From assembly GCA_033557835.1 (NCBI GenBank), contig JAWQRO010000504.1:1-37595 (forward strand): a stretch of DNA of 37,595 nt, in the 5' to 3' direction. The notes under the pieces are model-generated. The model did no database searches, was not told the origin of the DNA, and saw only the letters and a list, made by a program, of their open reading frames with translations. Every line of letters begins with the position of its first letter. Within the stretch, counting starts at the first letter, position 1. Below, piece after piece: positions 22,370-34,319 of this stretch. Both the position numbers and the translations under genes were made by a program. This DNA is from Helochares maculicollis. Lineage: Eukaryota > Arthropoda > Insecta > Coleoptera > Hydrophilidae.

Positions 22370-23260
22370 TAATATGGGCGATATAGAAATACCACTAATG
22401 TGGTGAAAAACTACGGTTATCACATTTGATTAATTCTGTTTGTTAATTAATCCAATTACACCCTATAAATTAATTTGCCAACTAAATGCAACCATTAAAA
22501 ATAACATTTTGATTTCATTGTCTGCCTACGAAATAACTCGTCAAATCCACCATAAACAGTTAGCTTAAACACTACCAACATAAAATGCACGACTAAAAGT
22601 AAAAACATGGCTGTACACCTACTGACCCAATTGGAACATTCTTGCTATTTTTCTCGATTTAGGTAAATTTGTTCCGGATATTCTCGATGCGGGATGCCGA
22701 TATGCCTGTCAGTGAAATGGAATCTAGTCATAAATTAAGGCCTAGGGTCTATTGTTGCTTTTGGTATAGTTACGTCAGCTTGAAGCACGTGTAGATTTAT
22801 TTATGCGCAAACTGACCTGCTCCTAGATAATCTACAGTATGCATTCTCTGAAGGTATGTCGCAGTCACTTTACAACAATACCTCATATAATGCAATAATT
22901 GCTAGGGCAGTATTATGCGTTTTTCTACTTGTTGTAAGGCAAACAAATGGAAAATGATGGTTAATTAAACTAAAAGATCAGTTATTGTAATTTCCATGTA
23001 ACTTAGGAACGATTAGGTTCATTAATGTTCCGACGAACCGGTTTCTACAACTTAATGATTTAAATTAAATTATCATTAGAACCATAATTTTATATTTAAC
23101 CTTGATGAGTCGCCTTACAACATCCGCCGAGATTTACAATATAAATTTTATTATCGTGTTTAACAAAATTATACACTAATTCTAAGCGAATTACAGACTA
23201 ATTGAAATAATTAATTTATGAAACCAATTTCTGTCGTTTCGCCTAATTAAATTAACCGTA
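22370..23260. promoter_or_regulatory. Possible cis-regulatory block, dense TAATTA/ATTA sites
   Basis: Repeated homeodomain-type sites occur within complex sequence: GATTAATTC and GTTAATTAATCC near 22427-22452, TAAATTAATTTGCC, GGTTAATTAAAC near 22961, TTCATTAATGTTCC, TTAATGATTTAAATTAAATTATCATTAG near 23050-23080, GAAATAATTAATTTATG, and CCTAATTAAATTAACCG near 23240. GC-containing anchors are interspersed (TTCCGACGAACCGG, GCCTTACAACATCCGCCGAG). This is typical of insect developmental enhancers but inferred only from composition. Confidence 0.38.
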
Positions 23261-23458
23261 ATAGGTACCATGTAAAATGTCTCATAACCTACATTCTACG
23301 TGTAAGATATTTAGATCTGTTTCTACTCATAAAATTACTATCCCTTTTTGCGAAAGTATATACTTTGTAATAAAGCTAAAACTTTTCATGTGGAAGGTTT
23401 TTTACAACACGATATTTAAAAGTTGCGATTCCAGAATATTTTACCTGATTTCTTTCAG

Positions 23459-23628
23459 TCCCAGCAGGAACTCCCAAGAAATATCACTTTTTGTTTGTGA
23501 GAGGTCAACAATCTGGTCACACCCTACTCTATATGCGTTTTTAACGGAAAATTTCGCTTTTCTTTGTTTTAAGGTATTAGTAGAAAAATCTCCAGCTGTT
23601 CTCAAGGAAAAAATTTGGGACCTCCAAG
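23459..23628 (+). other. Possible spliced exon (low confidence)
   Basis: A good acceptor tract ends TTTCTTTCAG at 23458. A second, stronger one (TTTTCTTTGTTTTAAG) ends at 23573. A donor CAAG|GTAAAA lies at 23628/23629. Using the second acceptor gives a 55-bp exon (23574-23628) reading VLVEKSPAVLKEKIWDLQ, which has the mixed composition of real protein, unlike the AT-driven peptides nearby. The enclosing open frame runs from 23277 to 23666. I do not recognise the protein. It could be an exon of a gene whose introns span this window, or chance. Confidence 0.22.
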
Positions 23629-23633
23629 GTAAA

Positions 23634-26600
23634 ATGTCATCCGTTTGTTCAGGTATTTATAATTAATTAGTTTGCTTCCGTGAAAAACACCGTTTAAAGT
23701 CATTTAGCGAATCCATTGTGCAATTTTAATCTTGTGTTTTGTTGTCGGGGAATGGCAGATACCCTTTAAAAAACAAAACAAAATGCTGATGTGCACTTGA
23801 TGAGTTCTTAATAGATAACAAAGCAGACACGTAATCCCCTTTGAAATGAAACTGACATGCATTTAAGCTCGCCATTGTTGGCATTCATCCATCTACCTGG
23901 TCAGGCAACAGAAGTACAGAATGCTGGCTGGCTGGATGTAGATTAATTCAAGCTGGTGAAATAGAAACTGCAAAAACTGAAATATGTGCTCACCTGTTCA
24001 TCAGTTAGTTATCTGGGAATCTAATAATGTCAGGCGAGCTTGAATTTCTAGAGAAATAGTTGAGGAATTAATGAAACTGCAGTTTCAGGTATGAACTGAA
24101 GGCAAGCAAATTAATAACCCCCTTCAACTTCATCCAAAAATAATTTCGAACAATAACTAAAAATTTGAATTATCACTCCTAGTTTGACAATTGTTAGACT
24201 ATACTAAAGGTGGCACTTTTCCATATAAATTGTTTCCATGTGAAATTTCGGAGACCAGTTGGTAAGTACTCTATAATAAACATTTCGTCAGATGTAGGCT
24301 CTAAAATAAATTTAGAATTTATTGCAAAATTCAACTAAAATTAAGTTTCCAACTTTAGTATATTACTAGAATTGTAATAGACGTTTTAATAATTTTATAT
24401 CGGAGATTGCCAAACCGTGAAATAGCCTGGGGTCAACTAAAAGTTGATCAATTCAACAACCTAAATGCCTTATACTCTGCAGTCGATTTATGAGTTAATT
24501 CTACAAATTCTGTTTAGCAAAAATACTGACGGCAAAGGGAAAATAATGAAAAAATCTTCGCATGTACATTATACTTAAGCATAACAAAATTATTTTTTAC
24601 AGAACAGAAAGGCATTTGTGAAGCCGCTTTAATTAACAAAAAAATTAAGTGGTTTTTCTTATCACTTCAACAGAAGGGTAGAACGTGTGTGCATGAAGTC
24701 CTTTAGTACACAACCGAAAAATGATTTTTACAGCTATCTTTCAAGCCGGAGATCTTATCTAAAGTTGTATACACAACCGCAAACTCCAAAGGAAATTGAA
24801 CCTTTTTAAGCGAAGTGCCGCCAGTTCTGAGCTTAAAATAGTTTTCTAATCAAGATAGTACGCATCATCGAATACATTTTTCGGTATATCTCTAACCAGA
24901 CGTCAGCTTAAAGCCCCGAAAGAGCAGGTAGGTGTTCAATTTTATGCACGATTACTATCGGGCAAATGCGTCTATTTTGTTGCTTATTGAAAAACCCTTG
25001 GAGGAGGAACAGGGACAATGGTTGTGTAAACGAAAAACTAACATGATTTTCCAAGTGACTGCATTCAGAGACTGGCCGTGTAACGTATAGTTCTAGAGGG
25101 AAATTGTCTGCAGCAGTAGGGTTAAAATCTCAGATAATGATCTATTCGTAAGTAAACAAATATTTTGGACGATTCTTTGTAAATACTACAATGTATCAAA
25201 TAGAGGATATATTAGCACATTGCCACATTTATACTGTTCACATCGACAATAAACATACAATCAGAGTCATTAATATCTTATTATTTGTATTGAAAAACCA
25301 ATATTATTTTATTAATGTTTTACATTTTATCTTCGGCCGGAGCAAAATTTATTTAATACGCCAGCTATGATCCATTTTTTAAAGTAAGAAGAATTATAAA
25401 GTGAAAGTCTTGTGGTCATGAAGAAATTAGACATTGATGTTTACACCGTTCTTCACGTTTTGAGAGCGCTTGGCATATTTTGGGATATATTTGCGTGTCA
25501 TCTGTGTTTGTATGTGTATGTTAACATAGCACTCAAACTGTTTACGCTAAAGTGATGAAATTGGGCAAACCACTATCATAATACAATCGTAGTTTCCTAT
25601 CAATAGGAAATACCTACACAGTTTTCGAATTGTTTCAATTAAACTTATCGACAAAATCGAGCGATTGAGATGTTATTTTGAACATAGTATAAAAGTCCGT
25701 TAAATTTAGTAGCTGCCAAATTTTCATATAATGGAGCATCAGGAAAACTACCTTTTTAAATTTTGAATCAGCATCCTTAGTAGGGGTTTTATATGCATTT
25801 AAAGAAACCTGTCATAGGTTGTACACGCAATTTTGAGCGGAGATATTCTTTACTAAGACAAAATTACTCTTTAAAAAATACTAGAATTGTTTTCCCGACA
25901 ATTTCTAGTCTAACATTTTAACATCACTGAAATTAATTAAACGTAATTACTGACATTATCTGTACAATCAATATTAAGCTCATTACGCTATGAATTGGTC
26001 AGTTTCCCTTGAAATATTTTGTATTTTGACAATATCGTGTAATAATAATGTCCATCTTGAAAGATATTACACACGTTTGTTCTACATTCTGGTTGGCATA
26101 TTGAGTCATTTATAAATTAACAAGATTTTGACAGAAAAACTCATAAAAAAGAGACAATTGAATGAAAAAAAGGTTGAAAGTAGTTTCAATTTATAAGTAA
26201 ATAACCCATAGCTAATTGATTTTTTTAAATGGTAGATTATAAAGAAATTTCATTTAGATCCAAATAATAAAAAGTGATTCAATTAATAGAGAATAAGAGA
26301 ACAAGCGATCTATTCTTGCTTAAAACATGCCTTTCTGTAAACTTAGAGCCAATTAGAAAATTATAACAAAGTTTAATCTAGATTCAAATGACTAAAATCG
26401 ATTTAAGTTATAAAGTTCGTTGAGGTTTTTTAAGATACCTTAAAATAGTTTTTAAAGAAATATCCTATATTGCAGAGCCCTTTGTATATACCCCAATTTA
26501 AAACTTTTTTAATGAGAACTTTGACTTAATTGAAGACAAGTAGACTATCCCGAACAAAATATATGCTTTCTACGTAGTGAATGTCTAACTGTTAACAACC

Positions 26601-27170
26601 ATTCAAAATTAGAGTAGTTGTTATTGCGTAGTTGTACGTGTGGATACGATTCTTGCGTTTTAATCATGAAAATATATGTATAAAATCAATAATCGTGGCT
26701 ACATTTTATATTTTATATCATAAAGAAACTACAAATTAATTTGTTTTGTAACTTGAATTTTTTCAATGGGAAATATTCCATATTCGATACATTCATTCAT
26801 TTATTTAATTTATATTCAAATGTTTAAAATTGTTAAGAAATTCAAAACTGGCAGATCTGCTGCTCAAATTGGGCAGAAATTTAGTGTTTGCTCTGCTCTT
26901 AGGCAGATACGTAGACATTATTTCGGAATACATAAAATAAATTACAAAAATCTTCAACTTCATGCAAGAAAATTATTCACCTATGCTGAATCTAAATCTA
27001 TCAAGAGATACAGGAATGGGACATTATACTCCAGTTTACATTCGCCATACTTCTTATTAGAATTATTGTATAGATTCTAACACTCAATTGTTAAGTCTTT
27101 TATTTGTGAACGTAGGAAGTTTGAGGGTGCGTTCACTTTTTGGACCGCAAATGCTTAGTTGCGAGGGCAG

Positions 27171-27171
<1 letters not shown>
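23634..27171. other. Long AT-rich non-coding stretch
   Basis: No exon, RNA gene or repeat family recognised over about 3.5 kb. A TATAAAAG lies at 25689-25696 without a good initiator. Segment 23870-24080 is a little GC-richer (CTGGCTGGCTGG near 23925). The 104-codon plus-strand frame at 26766-27080 is lysine/tyrosine/isoleucine-rich and fits chance in AT-rich DNA. Confidence 0.55.
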
Positions 27172-27232
<61 letters not shown>

Positions 27233-27238
27233 GTGTGT
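27172..27238. repeat. (TA)n microsatellite with short (GT)n tail
   Basis: About 57 bases of uninterrupted TA, then TT and GTGTGTGT. The plus-strand frame through it (27140-27331) encodes repeated Ile-Tyr and is an artefact of the repeat. Such pure runs are length-variable and prone to assembly error. Confidence 0.97.
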
Positions 27239-28004
27239 CTATATATTAGTAGTTTGTTTTGTAAATATTATTGCGAAAGCAACCTAAATATCACTTTTAG
27301 ATATAGTTGCAATTTTATTACATTAAGCTAAAACATATTTGCATGGACCAAGTTTAGTGTTTTCGATACTATAAAATTAAACTTGCTTTTTATTGTGCAC
27401 TATACTCAAACAATTTGACTTGTTGCTTTAAATACATGGCAATCGTTCCCTATACTAATATTTGGAATAATACCTTAAAGTCGTTTGAGTCTTATAATAG
27501 AAACACAATTTAAACTTAAGAAACACACAATACATTCCAATATATAATTTTAATTTGATTTCAGCATCGATACATAAATTATTGACAAATAGCTATATAA
27601 ACCTTCTAATAATATCTGCGTTATATACGTATGTATTTGGGAATGCTGAGTTGGAAACTCGCCAGATTTTTGTGTTACTAGTGACTAATTTGTTTTACTT
27701 ATTTATATTGCTATCACGAAATGATTCAATTTACTTAAAATTCTCATTAAGATACTCTCAAAAATGCGATGAGTGTAAATTTAGAGACGAAATTCAGTCT
27801 GTATATATGAGTATTCTCGCCACTAATTGAATTGTTAGAGTTATTACGAAAGTGCATTAGGGAAGAATTTTGACGATTATTTGTACTGCACATTTGTTTG
27901 GAAATTAAGTTAAGAAGCACTTTCCTCAGTTCTGTTAATAATAGAGAGATTTTACAGCTGCAATATAAGTATTTAGCATTCCTTTGTGTTTGGGGCTCCA
28001 CAAC
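27239..28004. other. AT-rich non-coding stretch
   Basis: Nothing recognised. Overlapping frames on both strands (27555-27830 plus, 27747-28001 minus) carry no motif. Confidence 0.55.
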
Positions 28005-28090
28005 TCCAGAAGCGACAGCGCAGTAGCGCAGTTCCTAGCGTCTGGAAGGCTACAGCCGTTGCGTCAGGACGCATTAAAACAGAGTTTTTT
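28005..28090 (+). other. tRNA-like or SINE-like fragment
   Basis: TAGCGCAGTTCC at 28024-28035 resembles a Pol III A box (TRGYNNARNNG). It sits in a D-arm-like fold, GCGC (28026-28029) with GCGT (28038-28041). Downstream are GGC-TACA-GCC (28048-28057), GCGT-CAGG-ACGC (28061-28072) and a T6 run at about 28085, which could act as a Pol III terminator. No proper B box (GGTTCGANTCC) and no normal acceptor stem or T-loop are seen, so this is not a functional tRNA. A decayed tRNA-derived SINE head is possible. Confidence 0.25.
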
Positions 28091-30960
28091 AATTATCCTC
28101 GTTTCCTTAAGTCCTGGTCCCATAACAATAAATTAGGCCGGTTAACATTTATTTCCTAGATGGAGGTGGATGTGTATGTTTGTTGAAAATGCTAAGGGAA
28201 AAATAAAGTTGGCAGCATGAAATTAGCGGGGTTTCTCGTAAACAGGATTCTCTACTGCTTTTAGGCGACTTTGGGCGCTATTTATAAAACATTGAGATAG
28301 AAAAAATGTGGGGCCACTTTCTTCTAAAAAGAAATTAGAACATAAAACTACGAATGAAAAGGGTGGCTTGTTTTCCGGAAGATTTTCTTTGATTTGTTTG
28401 CAGGATTAATTTTCAGAGGATAATAGATTAAATAGGTCAAGTAATTGAGCATATAATTCTCTGTTTTTTTTCTGGGCTTTATTGAAATATTGCAGCGTAA
28501 TAGCAAAAAGAAAGACTTGATTAAAAATATACAATTTGGCATGGCGCAGTGTAACAAAAACAGGGAACGGCCTCGAAATATTTTATTCAAGGAAATAAGG
28601 TAGCAGAATATATCCAGCAGAATAGCCTTTGAGGAAAAACCTCAACGGTTTACCTTCGGTAATCTTCTCCGCTGTACTGTCTGTAATCCAGCATTGCGCT
28701 TAAAGATGCGGCAAATTCAAAACGTGCCCGAGTTACCCCACCTTTTACATATATAGGTACCCAGGTCGAAATGTAACACGTAAAGTTCAGAGATCCCAAT
28801 CACATTTACCCATCGGTTTATTCCAAATGTGTGCTCCTACGTTAAAGTTGGACGTGAATGGAAGAGAATGCATCTGGCCGATCGTGCATGTTGATTCAGG
28901 TGTTGGCGGTTATTTGGTTCCACATCGAGAGCCTGTTCGATCAACCACAAGGCACAAGGATATATGCATGTATGACGCCGATATATCCTATGTAAATATC
29001 CTCCTTAGCATGTCTATATCTGAAGAAGCCCATGAATTTTATGATTATTTTTTTTTCAAGCCACACATCATGGACTCTCGATCGCAAGCCCTGGCTTTTG
29101 ATGATTTATAAAGCATCGATGATGGGCACCGCAGTTTGGAAAGAAGAAATATTTTTTAAGTAAACAAGGTATGAATAGAGTTTCCTTTTCGAATCTATTT
29201 CACTTGTATATTTGAACGTTTTTATTTTATTTGTTTGATACGAACACAGATACTTTGTAAATATATGGGGAAGTGGTTTGAAATGCACTTCAATGTTTAG
29301 TGCCGTTTATCCCACGAAACGTTTCTAGTATTATCGTTATATATTTAAACCGTAATTTTTTGTTTGTTTGAATTATATTAACTATCTTTTGTTTGAAAAA
29401 TTGAGACAATTACTTAGTGACTATTAAATTACATAGCACATAATACTAACAAATTACGATAAATGTTTTCCTTTCTTTATATGTAGAATTCAGATGATTA
29501 TTATTGCTATTGCAAATAGTCCAAACTGTATAGATCAACTCATTACAGATGACACAATAAAAAATATCTTTTCTTGCAAAACAGAAAAAATAAAGAAATC
29601 TAACAGCCCAGTACCTAACCGGAGAGGCCCGAAAAGCAGAGTTTGCTGCTTTGTTAGCTAATGCGTTAAGTACTTAACATTTAATTTATTATTGATATGA
29701 TAAAACATAAATTTGCTTAACTAGGATGGCGATTTTTGATATTGTTTTATAGCAAACAAAATAATGAAAGTTAAAATGAGGGCTCCACTAGAATTCAAAA
29801 TATATTTTCGAACTGAAAAATCCGAAATAGAATTTAGTTAAACTACTTCATACATATAAAAACAGATTCAAAAGTTGAATATTAGTATAATTCATAGTCA
29901 GTTTTTATTTAACTTTACACATTGATCGTATATGTTATTTGGAAGATGAAATGATATAGATGTAATCTATTTGTGTAAATATTTGTGTGAATATAATGCG
30001 TTTTGATGCGGCTAATTTGACTTATCAGCTTGATTTACAAGAAAAATATATAAGTGTAATATTTTGCAATACTATTTGTTTAGTGCCGCCCACATAGCTC
30101 ATCGGGTCTGGCGATATTACACTAATTGACTGGATAGTCGAAAATTATTTGTATATTGTATGTTTTTTTCAGATCGATTTCGAGATATTTTCTACTAATT
30201 CTGTAAGCTAGTCGTTTTGTAAAAATAAATTGAATAACCAGCTAGGAAACTAAGGAAAAGAAAAAAATGTGAACTAGTACATTGTATTAAGGTCCTCTTA
30301 ATATTTTATAACTAAATAATGGAAAAATAAATTCGAAGATTTGCAGATTAAATACTTATTTACTCATTACTAAAATTATAAGCGTACCTTACATTAAAGT
30401 GTCAACGTGCTTCTTGTGAACATGTTATTTTACTGATATAAACTCTTTTATATTTATAAAATGAGCACCATTGTCTATCGCAATTATTTCGAAAATGTCA
30501 GCAGCTACAAATTTACCAAATGTTCAATAGATTTTATTCAAATATGGAAAAATAGCAGACAGTGTTCAAATAATCTATCTAAACTTATAGTTTACAGCCC
30601 GAAAACAAATCATATTGCATTCTGTATATTCACTAAAAATTATTTGATTGTTACAATTATTAGAATACGCGAAAACAAATTAAATTAATAGCAGTATCTA
30701 CAAATTTTTGGGCCGAGCGAAACTTTTTACCTCCTACAAATTAACAATGAGAAGATTAACACTTGATGAGTTTTACAATGGCAGAAGACAAAGTAGTAGC
30801 AGTTTCTTGAGCGCATTCCAAATAAACACCAAAGATTCTCTCTCCTAAAAACCCTCGAGAGAAAGGGAATATTATTTCCTTTTGAGCTGCATAATGGATT
30901 TATTTAGCACTTGTATCTTAGAGGGAGGATTTTATTGCAATTTTAATTAATTGCGTTTAG
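28091..30960. other. AT-rich non-coding stretch with a higher-complexity part at 28600-29130
   Basis: Segment 28600-29130 has balanced composition and a 94-codon plus-strand frame (28827-29111). That frame contains a run resembling ordinary protein (LDVNGRECIWPIVHVDSGVG) but no known domain and no supporting splice or promoter signal. It may be a conserved non-coding block. The rest (29130-30960) is strongly AT-rich and unassigned. Confidence 0.45.
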
Positions 30961-30984
30961 TGTGTGCCGCTTGTCGGGTGGTGG

Positions 30985-31266
30985 ATGAATAAGTTGGGGG
31001 TAAGTAAAATGAGCGTTTCGGTTGCGAGGGAGCGCAACGTTTGTAATTACGCTCTCTGGCTGGATCAGGGTCTTTCTCAGTCCTTCTGGACTGGGACCTG
31101 GGAATTTCAATATTGTATTTAGATGTTTGGCCGATGTAAATGGGGGTGAACCTCTCCTTCCGCTTTCTGTCTCTGCAGATCAGTTGGATTTTCCGTTTGC
31201 AACCCATACGTCGCCACTGTGCGACATTTTGCTTATTTGTTTTAACATGATCCAAGAAAGGTACCA
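30985..31266 (+). other. Possible tiny two-exon gene around a 179-bp intron (low confidence)
   Basis: A consensus donor GTAAGT at 31000 and a strong polypyrimidine-plus-CTGCAG acceptor at 31178 bracket 179 bases, a plausible insect intron. An ATG at 30985 gives MNKLG before the donor. Splicing would join it to ISWIFRLQPIRR and a further 11 residues, ending in a stop near 31250. The block is GC-richer than its flanks. Long frames are also open across it unspliced, on plus (31022-31423) and minus (30947-31267), with a basic peptide on the minus. Nothing is recognised, so it may be regulatory or chance. Confidence 0.18.
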
Positions 31267-32479
31267 TTGGATAATATTTGTGTTGCTACGAAATTATTCA
31301 ACTTTGATTCACGACGCGAAACAGATCCTCAAACAACTCCGTGTGTACCTATATATACAAATATATTGTCTCTGTGCATCTCAAACAAACCAAATGTTAT
31401 TTCTATTCCTCTCGCTTTTATAAGTTTCGCTGCAACCCGCTGCTCTTTTTATATTATTCAAAATAAATACCTATGGTACTTTGTAGTTTATAAACTTGTT
31501 TATTTAAAGGATAAATTTGTATTCAGATGTTGTGACAATTTGAAATTCAGCCAATTTTGCTTTAAACTATTGATTTAAAACGGAGGAAACCATTCGTCCA
31601 TTCATTAAAAAGCTGCATTAATGATCTGAAGTGGAAAATAAATAAGGAACTGAATAGTTCCATATCCATTTTAAATTGGAGAAATCCGGTAAAATGTCAA
31701 ACTTCAACTTTAGAAGAGGAAAATTAAAAGGAACTCTTATTAGTGAAAATTCTTGTTCCTTTTATGCTTCGTCTGGATGGATGCGATGCCTTTGCATCAA
31801 TAGACAATTTGTGAACCGAAATCATTAAAAGAATACTCAATCACGAGTCGAGTAGTAATGGAAAAGAGAATTACGACTATTTCATAAAATAAATTTCAAA
31901 AAAAAATCTGGTGTATTTACTTCTTCTTATACATTAAATAACCCGGAAGCTCTCAGGCCGGAAGAAAGATGGCCGACTGTAGGAAATGTGCCGGTTGCCA
32001 GGCTTAAAAAATATATTTCCTCCGATTTTTTATCTAAGCTCCGGAAAAGTTGCTTATTTTATGCTTTTTTGTGAAAATTATAGTGCCGAAAACGTGGCTC
32101 GGCCGCGAAAGATGCGAATAAAAAGACCTTTTGAAATACTGACTAAAATTACTTTCCTGTGTCGTCTCTGCTTACAACGTTTTCATCGTTTGTTGGGCAA
32201 ACTCCCTCAGGAAAGCATCCTACATCATATTAAGGGAATAATAGTTTTTGTCAGGTTAAAAAATATGAAATAACATCGCTATAAGCGGGTTAAACTAAGT
32301 AAACTCGTACCTTATATTTTTGCTGGTTGCTTTTATACACTTTTATACACAATGCGCCGCTGCTTTACGTTCACGGATCTTCCTAAATTGAAGTATTTCC
32401 CCTAGATTCTGCTCGACTCGTCTTGATGATTTTAATTTTTCAATATTTTAAGCTTCGGAATAAAAAGCTGGTTTTTCTC
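31267..32479. other. Non-coding stretch
   Basis: No gene recognised. A 95-codon plus-strand frame (31986-32273) has a basic, cysteine-containing peptide without a known motif. A tandem duplication of TTTTATACAC occurs at about 32330-32350. Confidence 0.5.
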
Positions 32480-33060
32480 CCCTGTTCTTGATTGCAATTC
32501 GACTCAGTGGAGTGTGTGAGCCCCCCAAAACACAATTAATTAAAATTGCAATAATATCTTTCAAGATGGAAGCGTTAAATAAATCCATCGGGCGGCACAA
32601 AGAGAATGAGGAACCCCAGGCTTGGTTCGTTTGGGGCGGTTCGCCCTTTTTAAATGAATAAATCGCATGTAGAGTGCGCGCAACGAAGGCAAATGCACGC
32701 CACCCTAGGCGGTAATAACCAAGTGATCTACTGCCGAAATTTTATGTATTTGCAAAGTTAGTCATATGAAATATGGCATACAATTACTGTATAATACGAT
32801 GCCGTATATCAACTCCGCATTACCAGTATTAAGCCGTAATTATTGTAAAACCGCGGATTAATGACTGTGTTCTTTTTTTTTAATTAGTACGCGTTTTCTC
32901 CCACATCCCGTTGGTTGGGACAATAAATTCACTCAAGAACACAATCGGCGTTGGAGCACCGCGCGAAGCTACGTTGTGCCGCCGCCCCAGCTCGCCTCCA
33001 ACACACGAAGGTGTTGCAAGTTATAACTGCGGGCGAGTTGTTTGCTCGAGTCATAATTTC
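32480..33060. promoter_or_regulatory. Most GC-rich block of the window; possible enhancer or promoter
   Basis: It combines homeodomain-type sites (AATTAATTAAAATTGC near 32535, GCGGATTAATGAC near 32853, TTTTAATTAGTACGCG near 32878) with GC-rich complex sequence (CGGGCGGCAC, GGGGCGGTTCGCCC, ACCCTAGGCGG, GCCGCCGCCCCAGC). GTTGGAG (32950-32956) and CTCCAAC (32996-33002) form 7-bp arms. Directly after, CAACAC-ACGAAG-GTGTTG forms another small hairpin. No TATA box with initiator and no open frame of note are visible. I favour a conserved regulatory element over a gene. Confidence 0.4.
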
Positions 33061-33899
33061 TAACTGGAATAACATTTACATTTTAGAGCCACTAAATTTT
33101 GACACAGAGGTATAAATATCACTAAATTAGAGCCAGTAAACCAGCAATTTATTATTGGGTATAGTCACTAATTTCACTGTTAGTGTATATCTGGCACATT
33201 CTGGAGAGCATTTTTCTTCAAAGGATTCGTCAAGATTTATGAAGGTAACAGTTGAGTCTTAGCTACAAGACTAATCCGCGACAAATTTAAGGATTTGATT
33301 GTGGTTAGGAAAATAAATAGCGCTTTTCGTTAAAAAATCGTATTAACTTTCTAATTTGAGATAATGCCAGATCACGGTAAATGTGTGTCGCATGTGCAGC
33401 TGAACGCTTGATTACAAATCTCAGCATCTTAGCAGAGGTATTTTAAATGATGCGCCTTTACTAAATATCAGAACATTTGTTATTTGAAATTTGTTACAGG
33501 AAATCCGAACGTTGTTACTATAAAAACGGTTTGTTGTACATATTTGTTTTGCAAGTATTTGACAAATCTGATTATATATATAAGTTACAAAACTTAAAGG
33601 GGTGGTAGATATTAGAAATATTAAGCGATAGATTTTTGTTTGCACTTTGAAGCATAATTAGTAACCGAGATATTAATTACATGTACATGTTAAGAGCCAC
33701 TGTTGAAATTCCCTATGACGTCGTCGGTCGAACGACGACAGACGAATTTTATCGGTATTTCAAAGAATCACCTTCTTGTTTACGCTTAAAGCATCTGGAC
33801 ATGAAACAGAAGAAATAATAATAAAAACCCCTCGTTGAAAAGCAATAAAGACGAGCCAAAAGAGTTAGCAGCCCAATAAATTTTAACCGGACAGAAAAA
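33061..33899. other. AT-rich non-coding stretch
   Basis: Contains the perfect hairpin GTCGTCG-GTCGAA-CGACGAC (33720-33739) and the palindrome ACATGTACATGT near 33680. No gene seen. The 74-codon minus-strand frame at 33421-33645 has no motif. Confidence 0.55.
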
Positions 33900-34319
33900 A
33901 CAAGTGCACGTGTATGGTCGGATAGCGTTCATTTTAATTTGTTTCAATACATTATTTACTATAACGTAAGTTAGCTAAACTTTTCTTTATGCGTTATTCC
34001 AAGAAAGACATATTTACTAATATGCAAATCATCTAAACTTACTAAGCACGAAACAAGAAAACCATCATTTTATTGTAAACAATGTGATAAATGAAAGTGG
34101 ATGCTCATCAAAAAACGCAAAGCGCAAAAAATTGACAACCACAGATGCAAGAGAAGCAATGCATGTGTTATCGACAAAGGGAGACTGTTGGATCAGTCTG
34201 TCGTCGCAATAACATGAATTTGTACTATTAATTCTGATAGAAATCGACTCTATTCCACCGTATTTAAGTAGCTATCGAATTTTAACGAAAAAGAATGTCG
34301 ACAAGAAAGTTATTGCATA

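Noticed and set aside
26280..26340. Possible fourth copy of the GAGCGAAGCGAG repeat (GAGAACAAGCGATCTATTCTTGCTT)
   Set aside because: Only the head word is loosely similar; the second and third blocks do not align.
27140..27331. 63-codon plus-strand frame with repeated Ile-Tyr
   Set aside because: It is a direct translation of the (TA)n microsatellite.
28827..29111. 94-codon plus-strand frame
   Set aside because: The peptide looks less AT-driven than most, but I recognise no family and see no promoter, splice or polyadenylation support.
30947..31267. 106-codon minus-strand frame with a Lys/Arg-rich peptide
   Set aside because: No recognisable motif. It overlaps splice-like signals on the opposite strand and is probably a compositional effect of the GC-richer block.
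31022..31423. 133-codon plus-strand frame, the longest in the window
   Set aside because: No known domain, no start context, and an overlapping 106-codon frame on the other strand. A single frame of this size is within chance expectation for this amount of AT-rich DNA.
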